From: Planctomycetota bacterium
Lineage (GTDB): Bacteria; Planctomycetota; UBA1135; GCA-002686595
Assembly: GCA_029212845.1 (NCBI GenBank)
Contig: JARGPD010000032.1
Location: 1 to 34,151, forward strand
Length of the DNA stretch: 34,151 nucleotides
Direction: 5' to 3'
The position numbers and the translations under genes are program-made. Positions 17,358-24,537 of the stretch are shown here, one piece after another. Within the stretch, counting starts at the first letter, position 1; every line of letters starts with the position of its first letter. Under the pieces are notes generated by a model, which worked only from the letters and a program-made list of their open reading frames with translations, ran no database searches and had not been told where the DNA came from.

Positions 17358-18430
17358 TGGCAGCCACCTCCACCCGTCGAGCCCGCATCGCGGTGCTCCT
17401 GGTCGTCGCTAGCCTCGTGGCCGGCGAGGTCCTGCTGCGTGCCACGGCCGACCTGCGCAGCCTGGCCCAGACGCCCGATCCCGAGCTCGGCTGGCTGCTG
17501 CGCCCGAACTTCGACGGGCGTCTCGAAGGAGCCCGCGTGCAGACCAACTCGGACGGCTTCCGCGGGCCCGAGTGGTCCGCGCCAGAAGACGGCGGCCAGC
17601 CCGAGCCCACCGGCGACGTGCCCCTGCGCATCGCCGTGCTGGGCGACTCGGTGGCCTTTGGATTCGGGGTCGAGCACGAAGAGCTCTTCGCGGTGCAGCT
17701 CGAAGCGCGGCTCGCCGCCAGCCTGGGCGAGGGGCGCGTCGAGGTGCGCAACTTCGCCCTGCCCGGCAAGTGCTGGACCCAGATGCGCGCGATCCACGAC
17801 CGCTACGTCGCGCCCTGGCAGCCCGACGTCGTGGTCGCCATGCTGAACGACGCGTCCCACCGTCCGCCCATGCCGATCGAGCCGCGCACCTGGAGCGACG
17901 CGCTGCTCGCGGAGTCGGCCCTGCATGCGGCCTGGGAGGCCAGCCTCGAGCTGGGGCCGAAGCTCGAGCTGTGGAGCGCGCCGCCCGTCCGCAGCCCGGC
18001 CTGGCGACGCAGCTACGACTGCCAGCGCTTCCCCTTCGCCCTGCGCAACCGCGAGCCGTTCGTCGCCATGACCGAGGACCTCGCCCGCCTGCGCGGCCAG
18101 CTCGCGGAGCGGGGCTCCCAGCTGCTGCTCGTGGCCCTGCCCCAACAGGCTCACTTCCGCGAGCACCCGGACAGGCGCCTCGGCCTGTTCTTCCAGAAGC
18201 ACGCTGGGCAGCTCCAGCTCGCGCTGATCGACCCCGCGGTGCGCTTCCGCGCATGGGCCAGGACCGCGAGCGCGAGCCCAGCTGCGCGTGCCGCCAACGC
18301 GGCCGGTCCGGAGCCTACGTTCGGCCGCGAGCTGTTCCTCGCCCACGACCCTGATCACTGGTCCCCCGCAGCCCACGCCCTGATGGCTGACGTCGTGTCC
18401 GAGACGCTGCTCACTCGGCAGGAGCCGTAA
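17357..18430 (+). CDS. SGNH/GDSL hydrolase-like protein, membrane anchored
   Basis: N-terminal TM/signal; VLGDSVAFGFGVE (block I GDS) and HDPDHWSPAAHALMADVV (block V DxxH); TGATG overlap with MBOAT stop. Confidence 0.8.
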   Translation: MAATSTRRARIAVLLVVASLVAGEVLLRATADLRSLAQTPDPELGWLLRPNFDGRLEGARVQTNSDGFRGPEWSAPEDGGQPEPTGDVPLRIAVLGDSVAFGFGVEHEELFAVQLEARLAASLGEGRVEVRNFALPGKCWTQMRAIHDRYVAPWQPDVVVAMLNDASHRPPMPIEPRTWSDALLAESALHAAWEASLELGPKLELWSAPPVRSPAWRRSYDCQRFPFALRNREPFVAMTEDLARLRGQLAERGSQLLLVALPQQAHFREHPDRRLGLFFQKHAGQLQLALIDPAVRFRAWARTASASPAARAANAAGPEPTFGRELFLAHDPDHWSPAAHALMADVVSETLLTRQEP

Positions 18431-18440
18431 GCTGGCCGGC

Positions 18441-21206
18441 ATGTCCCTGCTCCTCGCTCCGCTCTTCGCGCTGGTCCTCCAGGGGCCGCTCAACGTCCAC
18501 CAGCCCGGTCCGAGTACGGGCTATGGACTGGCCGTGGCCGTCTCCGATGACGGTGCCGAGCTGCTGCAAGCGCGCGGGCCCGAGCTCTGGCGGCTGGACT
18601 TCGCGCGCATTCGCGCCGAGGTGCGCGCTCCCGCGGGCGACTCCGACACACCCTCCGACGCGCCCTCCGACGCCCCCTTCGAGGTCCACGACGCGCTGCT
18701 GCAGCGGGTCGCGCTCGACGTCCCGATCCGCGCTCTTCGCTCGTTGCCTGGTGGCGGCGTGCTCGTCGCCGGCGGCGACGGCGGGCTGCTCTTCGTCGGG
18801 CGCGACGGCGGCCAGCGATTGCTCGACGAGGCGCCGGACGGGCGCTGGTGCGTGGACCTGGACCTGACGCCCGAGCACCTAGTCGTGCTCTGGAGCGGCT
18901 GGGACGACAGCCTGCTGCGCAGCTACGACCTCGCCGGGCTCGACACCACGGCGCGCGAAGACCGAGCAGGAGCGCCGGCAGAGTCTCCCCGCGCGAGGAC
19001 CGGTGGCGCGGCCCTCGACACACCACTCACCCAGCTCGGCGAGGCCCGCTTGCGCTCGCGTTCCAGCGGCGGCGACCTGCGCCATCCCGCGAACGGCCTG
19101 GCGTGCCGCGTCCACGACGGCCAGGTCTATGTGGCCATGGGCGGCAGCGGCGTGGCCCGCGTGGCCTTGTCCGCGTCGGGCGAACTCGGCGCCGTCGAGC
19201 AGGGCCCGGTGTTCCACCCCGAGGCCGGCGCCGAGCGCGCCAGGCGCGAGCGCTTCCGTGCCAGGGACCTCGACATCGCGGGAGGCGTGCTCTATGTCGC
19301 CGCCGACGAAGCTGGCCTGGTCGTGCTGCCGCTCGATGCCCTCGAGCGCTGGACCGAGCAGACGCCCTACACGCGCCACGGGCAGGACCCGGGCCCTGCC
19401 CACCGGTCGAGCTCGCCCAGCTTCCTGCGCGGCCCCGGCTACCGCAGCCATGCCGTGCGCGTCGAGGCCGAGCTCGACGACCGGGGCCGCACCCTGGTCG
19501 CCGTCGGCGCCCTGCCCACGACCAGCGCCGAGGTCGAGTGGGGTCCCTACCGCAGCTACACGACGTTCACTTGGGACCTGCGTCCCGCGGCCATCGCTCC
19601 GGACCCTGCGATGAAGGGCAAGGGCGTGCACCTGCAGCTCTTCGAGCGACGCGCTGACGGTCAGCTGGTGCCTGGCAGCGACCACGGGTCGAGTCGTAGC
19701 GCGAGTCATGGTGCGAGCCCACGAAGCGGCGCGCGACTGCACCTCGCCCAGGTCCGCGAGATCACCGACCTGCCCCAGGTCTGGGCCGGACTCGCCATGC
19801 ACATCGAGCCGGGTGGGCGCGCCTGGTTCGTGGACCACGCCCTGACCATGCAGCATGTCGAGCGCGCCGACGGCGAACTGCAGCCGATCGTCCCGGTCCC
19901 CGTGGAGATGCTCGCCGACGACCGGCCGCTCTTCACCCTCTACACGACGGCCAGCTTCTCGCGCGTCGACCCGAGCGTGCTGTTCACCGCCGTCGACGGC
20001 TGGGAGACCCTGCCCCACCTGCGGCTCGTCGGCAGCTACCCGAACGTCGCCCTCGAGCCGATCCCCGGCAGCGAGTCCCTGCGCCTGCCGGTCTTCGTCC
20101 AGGGCTCGTGGATCGAGGCGCCGCCCAGCGGTGGTCCGGCCCCACCGGAGGAGTGGCTGGTGGCCGGCATGGACTCGCCGTGGATCCTGAACCGCGTGCG
20201 CCATACGGCCGAGGGCTTGGACATCGCGAGCTGGGAGCTGCCCTTCGACGTCGCCGGCGAGCAGCCCTGCGGCACCGACGGCGGCCGCGGTCGGTCGTAC
20301 GCGGCGGCGGCCATCGACCCGGCCAGCGACCTGATCGCCCTCTCGCGCTCGAGCGTCGACCATGGGGTCAGCCTCTACTCGCGCGCGGCCTTGGTCGCCG
20401 CGGCGCGCGCCCAAGAAGTCCAGCCGATGGCCGCGCGCCAGCTCACCGCCTGCCAGCCCCTCGGTCACCTCGACACCAACCCCGAGGTCACCTGCGACTA
20501 CGCGAAGTCGCTCGCCTTCCGCTCGGGCTTCTTCCCCTGGCGCTCGGGCGAGGACGAGTCCGTGCTCGCGATCGCCGCCGGCAGCTACCTCGACCCACGG
20601 TCGCCCCACTACCAGCTGCCGAAGCTCGCCCTCTTGCGCGTGGACCCTGCCGCGCACCTCACCACCGGTTCGCCGCCAAGCGCGGTCCCGGGCTCCACGA
20701 ACACGACCCTGCTCGTCGGCTCGGGCCGTCGGGGCCTCGCCTTCTCCTTCGCCATCGCCGAGCTCGAGGGGACGCAGTACGCCTTCGTCGGCGACTCGGT
20801 CGGTGGCCTCGCTGCCTTCGACCTGACCGGCGCCTTCGGCGGCGCCGAGGGCGAGCCCTTCACGGTCCTCGGCGAGGTCGCGCGCTGGGACCTGCCACGC
20901 TCCACCTTGGACGGCCTGGGCGCGCCCCTGACCGACGTGATCGCGCGGACCGAGGTCAAAGGAGCGCGCCGCGAGGCCAGCCTGCACCTGTACGTCGCCG
21001 CCAGCCGCTGGGGCGTCGCGCGCTTGGCGGTCACGTCCACCGGCGACCCGCGCGCCCCGCTCGCGATCGAGCTGGCCGAGCGCCTCGCGACCCCGATGCA
21101 GGCCTCGGGCCTGACCCTCACGTCCATGCCCGAGACGGGTGAGCCCGTGCTCGCCGTCTCGGACCACGACGGCACGACCGTGCGCCTGTACACCGAAGCC
21201 CCCTAG
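18441..21206 (+). CDS. Large secreted protein of unknown function, beta-propeller-like
   Basis: 921 aa, signal-like MSLLLAPLFALVLQG, repeated blade-like segments (e.g. GVLYVAADEAGLVVLPLDAL, YAFVGDSVGGLAAFDLTG); begins 10 bp after the SGNH stop. Confidence 0.65.
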   Translation: MSLLLAPLFALVLQGPLNVHQPGPSTGYGLAVAVSDDGAELLQARGPELWRLDFARIRAEVRAPAGDSDTPSDAPSDAPFEVHDALLQRVALDVPIRALRSLPGGGVLVAGGDGGLLFVGRDGGQRLLDEAPDGRWCVDLDLTPEHLVVLWSGWDDSLLRSYDLAGLDTTAREDRAGAPAESPRARTGGAALDTPLTQLGEARLRSRSSGGDLRHPANGLACRVHDGQVYVAMGGSGVARVALSASGELGAVEQGPVFHPEAGAERARRERFRARDLDIAGGVLYVAADEAGLVVLPLDALERWTEQTPYTRHGQDPGPAHRSSSPSFLRGPGYRSHAVRVEAELDDRGRTLVAVGALPTTSAEVEWGPYRSYTTFTWDLRPAAIAPDPAMKGKGVHLQLFERRADGQLVPGSDHGSSRSASHGASPRSGARLHLAQVREITDLPQVWAGLAMHIEPGGRAWFVDHALTMQHVERADGELQPIVPVPVEMLADDRPLFTLYTTASFSRVDPSVLFTAVDGWETLPHLRLVGSYPNVALEPIPGSESLRLPVFVQGSWIEAPPSGGPAPPEEWLVAGMDSPWILNRVRHTAEGLDIASWELPFDVAGEQPCGTDGGRGRSYAAAAIDPASDLIALSRSSVDHGVSLYSRAALVAAARAQEVQPMAARQLTACQPLGHLDTNPEVTCDYAKSLAFRSGFFPWRSGEDESVLAIAAGSYLDPRSPHYQLPKLALLRVDPAAHLTTGSPPSAVPGSTNTTLLVGSGRRGLAFSFAIAELEGTQYAFVGDSVGGLAAFDLTGAFGGAEGEPFTVLGEVARWDLPRSTLDGLGAPLTDVIARTEVKGARREASLHLYVAASRWGVARLAVTSTGDPRAPLAIELAERLATPMQASGLTLTSMPETGEPVLAVSDHDGTTVRLYTEAP

Positions 21207-21229
21207 GCCGCACAAGGGGCGGCACCCGC

Positions 21230-21252
21230 CCGATTCGCTCGCATCGAATCGG
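21230..21252. terminator. Stem-loop downstream of the 18441 gene (ccgattcg-ctcgcat-cgaatcgg)
   Basis: Perfect 8-bp stem, 7-nt loop, 24 bp after the stop codon; no T-tract. Confidence 0.4.
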
Positions 21253-21297
21253 CTGCACCCGGCGACCGCTCAGCCTGGGAGCCAGGGCTAGCATGCC

Positions 21298-21341
21298 CGC
21301 CTACAGGCCCGCCCTGGGCCGCCTACAAGCCCGCCCTGGGC
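21298..21341. repeat. 22-bp tandem repeat x2 (cgcctacaRgcccgccctgggc)
   Basis: Copies at 21298-21319 and 21320-21341 differ at one base. Confidence 0.8.
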
Positions 21342-21440
21342 GGGCCCTCGGGAAGAATCCGCGATTGGCGGATAACGTGGGGCAGCGTGCGCGCCCCTTG
21401 GCGGTGGACCCATCCACCTCACAGCAACCACGCAGCAACC

Positions 21441-22199
21441 ATGCAACGACTCCTCGCCCTGCCCGCCCTGGCGCTCCTGACCCTGGCCATGCGCTCCTCC
21501 CTCGAGCCCGCTCCCACCGCAGCCTTCGCCGCCGGGCCGCCCGCGGTCTGCTTCCCGATCGACCTCGGCGACGACCAGGCGATCCCCGAGAGGTTCGGCG
21601 AGGGCTTCGGGCCCGACCAGCTGGTCAGCCGCATGCACGCCGCGCTCGAGGGCTCGGACCGTACCCTGGTCCACATGGAGACCCTGCGCTGTGCGACCTG
21701 GTCGATCCTGAACATGACCAAGGGCCAGGGTGTGACCAAGGAAGGGCTCGGCCACGCGGTGACCTCGCACCTGCGCTGGCGGCTCGTGCGCGCCCTCGCC
21801 GACGAGCGCGCCCGTCGCGAGGCTGGCCTGCCCGCACCCGAGGGGCAAGAGCGCGAGCTCGGCCTTGCGTGGTTCGACCTGGCCTACTTCCAAGGCGCCA
21901 TGGGCCAGGCCTTGCGCTTCGAGACCGCGGGCTGCGAGGACGCCATGTCCCAGGCCATGCAGCTCCTGCCCAAGGACGCGTCGGCCCAGTTCGGCTGCGC
22001 CCTAGCCCTGTGGGAGTCCGACCAGTACGGCGAGCTGGGCTTCTACCCGCGCCTGCGCAGGGCCCTCGACCTCGAGGCCGCCGGCCATGGGGACGCGCAG
22101 CTGCTGGAGAACATGCTCAACACCTGCGGTCACCTGATCGGGACCGAGGACCGCGCCGCCATGGACGCCAAGGTCAACGCCAGGCTTGCGGGCGAGTGA
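21441..22199 (+). CDS. Hypothetical secreted protein
   Basis: ATG 21441 with signal peptide MQRLLALPALALLTLAM...TAAFAAG; helical mature region; no family recognised. Confidence 0.6.
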   Translation: MQRLLALPALALLTLAMRSSLEPAPTAAFAAGPPAVCFPIDLGDDQAIPERFGEGFGPDQLVSRMHAALEGSDRTLVHMETLRCATWSILNMTKGQGVTKEGLGHAVTSHLRWRLVRALADERARREAGLPAPEGQERELGLAWFDLAYFQGAMGQALRFETAGCEDAMSQAMQLLPKDASAQFGCALALWESDQYGELGFYPRLRRALDLEAAGHGDAQLLENMLNTCGHLIGTEDRAAMDAKVNARLAGE

Positions 22200-22266
22200 C
22201 GCCAGCAGCGGGTCGGCGCCACGCGGCGTCGGCTCGAGCGAGGGCCCTGGGAGGGAGCCGCCTGGG

Positions 22267-23091
22267 GTGAGCAAGGTCGCCGAGGTTGGGGTCGTGCAGG
22301 ACGGCGGCATGGGCCCCGCGTGGACCTCCCAGGTCCGCGCGGCCCAGTCCGGCGACCGCGAGGCCTTCCGCGAGCTCTACACCCGCTTCGCGCCGATGGT
22401 CCACGCCGTCGCGCTCGGCAGCGTCGACTGCCACGCCGCCGACGACGTCACCCAGGAGGTCTTCCTCGGCGCCTGGCGCTCCTTGGCCGACCTGCGCGAG
22501 CCCAGCCGCTTCGGCGGCTGGCTGGCCAGCATGGCCAGGCGCCGCGCCCTGCGGGTCGCGACGTCGAGCGCCCGCAAGCGCGAGCGCAGCAGCGGCACAG
22601 CGGCCGAGGTCGAGGCGACCGCCGGGTTTGGGATCGCCAAGATTGCGGCCGGCTCCGACCGCACTGGGCCCCATCCGCTTGGCAGCGCGACCGAACGAGC
22701 AACAGCCACCGACTCCCCAACCATCGATGAGGTCCTCACCCACCTTGCGGCACTCCCAGAAGCCCTGCGCATGCCCCTGACCCTGCGACTCGTGGAGGGC
22801 CTGTCCGGCATCGAGATCGCGACCCTGCTCGACCGGCCTCCCGGCTCCGTGCGCGTCAGCCTGCACCGTGGCATGCAGAAGCTGCGCGAGCGCCTGGGGG
22901 TCGCGCCCTCCACGAGCCCCCCCGGACCTGGGAACGAGTCCTCGCCGACCAGCAGCACCAAGCCGGGGGGCCACACCACGCCGCCGGACAGCACCGCGCC
23001 GAACCACAGCGCTCCGTCGGCGGACAGCACGCCGCGACCCGAGCGATCCAAGCCCTCGGACCAACCTGGCCCGAACCGAAGCCAAGCATGA
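22267..23091 (+). CDS. ECF-type sigma-70 family RNA polymerase sigma factor with Pro/Ser/Thr-rich C-terminal tail
   Basis: DREAFRELYTRFAPMVHAVAL, DDVTQEVFLGAWRSLADLREPSRFGGWLASMARRRAL (region 2), LTLRLVEGLSGIEIATLLDRPPGSVRVSLHRGMQKLRERL (region 4); GTG 22267 chosen as start. Confidence 0.85.
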   Translation: MSKVAEVGVVQDGGMGPAWTSQVRAAQSGDREAFRELYTRFAPMVHAVALGSVDCHAADDVTQEVFLGAWRSLADLREPSRFGGWLASMARRRALRVATSSARKRERSSGTAAEVEATAGFGIAKIAAGSDRTGPHPLGSATERATATDSPTIDEVLTHLAALPEALRMPLTLRLVEGLSGIEIATLLDRPPGSVRVSLHRGMQKLRERLGVAPSTSPPGPGNESSPTSSTKPGGHTTPPDSTAPNHSAPSADSTPRPERSKPSDQPGPNRSQA

Positions 23092-24248
23092 AGACCCCCG
23101 ACGACTCCATCTGGGACCCCGCCACCCCGCCGAGCGAAAAGACACCCGACCTGGTCGAGCTCGAAGCCCTGCTGGCCCCCGCCCGCTGGAGCGGTGAGCT
23201 GCCCGAGCTGCCCCACCACGCACCGGCCAGCGCCCCTCCACCACGCCCCACCCCGACCACGACGCGACGCCCCTCCGCCCGCCCGAGCCGCACCCCGCTG
23301 GTCAGCCCAGCCGCCTGGGCCTGCCTGGCCGCCGCCGCGGCCGTGATCGCGGTCATGGTCTGGTGGCCCTCGCCCCTTGGGCCCGGCTCGGGCGCGAAGA
23401 AGCCCCAGCAGCTCGCGCGCCTCGGCTCGCCCTACACCCTCCAGCACGTCGCCGGCCAGCTGCTCGTCGGCCCCAGCGACTCGAGCACGGGCGGCACCAA
23501 GCCCCCAGGCGCACCAGCCAGCCCCGGCCTCCAGCCTTGGCCTGCGTCGGGCAAGTCCACGGCCGCATCCCTCGCCGTCGGCGAGCGCATCACCACCGGC
23601 CCAGGCGGCCGCGCCGTGCTGCACATCGACGGGCTCGGCACGCTCGAGCTCGAGGCCGACACCGCGCTTGCGATCCTCGATCCCGCCGTCGACGGCGCCA
23701 GCGATGACTTCGATGCCCCCGCCGCGTCCCTGCTCTCCCTCGAGCGCGGCGCCGTCGAGGCCGTGATCCTCGCCAGCCCCGGCGCCTTCCAGGTCTTCAC
23801 GCCCGCGGGCCTGTCGGTCGATCTCGGCTGCATCTACCGCGCCGAGGTCACCGAGTCCGGCACCACGCGCCTCTCGGTCAGCACCGGCCGCGTCGCCTTC
23901 GAGGGCGCAGGCCGCCGCGTCTTCGTGCCCGCCGGTTCCGCCATCGAGGCCGAGCCCGGCGGCGCGCCGTCCACACCCCTGCGCACCGACGCCTCGGCAC
24001 GGCTACGCACCCTCGTCGCCCAGGCCGACCGCGACGGCGACCTCGATCCGGATGCAACCGCGTCCCTGCTCAACGCCGCCACGCCCTCCGACGCAATCAC
24101 GCTGCTGCACCTCTTGCACCTCCCCAGCGCCGGCCCCGAGCTGTTCGAGCACCTGCGCGCGCTCGAGCCCCTGCCCCGGGACACGACCCGCGAAGCCGCC
24201 CTCGCCGGCGACCCCGCAGCGATCGAGTCCTGGTCCTGGCGGCTGTAG
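23088..24248 (+). CDS. FecR domain-containing protein (putative anti-sigma/sigma regulator), single TM
   Basis: ATGA overlap with sigma stop; TM AAWACLAAAAAVIAVMVWW; FecR-like VGERITTGPGGRAVLHIDGLGTLELEADTALAIL ... FQVFTPAGLSVDLGCIYRAEV. Confidence 0.8.
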   Translation: MKTPDDSIWDPATPPSEKTPDLVELEALLAPARWSGELPELPHHAPASAPPPRPTPTTTRRPSARPSRTPLVSPAAWACLAAAAAVIAVMVWWPSPLGPGSGAKKPQQLARLGSPYTLQHVAGQLLVGPSDSSTGGTKPPGAPASPGLQPWPASGKSTAASLAVGERITTGPGGRAVLHIDGLGTLELEADTALAILDPAVDGASDDFDAPAASLLSLERGAVEAVILASPGAFQVFTPAGLSVDLGCIYRAEVTESGTTRLSVSTGRVAFEGAGRRVFVPAGSAIEAEPGGAPSTPLRTDASARLRTLVAQADRDGDLDPDATASLLNAATPSDAITLLHLLHLPSAGPELFEHLRALEPLPRDTTREAALAGDPAAIESWSWRL

Positions 24249-24537
24249 GAAGTCTGCGCCGAGAGGTGCGCCGCCTTAACGCCCGAAGGCAGAACGGGGC
24301 CCCGCTGAACCGAGCGGCCTGGCGGCAAGGCATGGACGTATCGGGGGCGGCGAGCTCGCCGAAATCCACGACCTTGGGATCCCCGAGGTGAACCCGATGG
24401 CGGCAACCCGATCGCGATCATGAGCGGGCCCTGACGACCTTGCGGGAGCAGGTCGCGAGCCCTGGAAGCCGGCTTTGCAGCTGCCCGACCACAGAAGTCC
24501 GCCAGGGAAGTCATTTACGAAACGGCGCGCTTGGCCG

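Noticed and set aside
18641-18680. Short 12-bp-like repeat (ccctccgacgc...) encoding DTPSDAPSDAPF
   Set aside because: Only a few imperfect units in a coding linker; not evidence of a functional repeat array
18879-21215. 778-aa - strand ORF antisense to the propeller-like gene
   Set aside because: High-GC shadow ORF; composition lacks domain-like patterns while the + frame has a signal peptide and plausible structure
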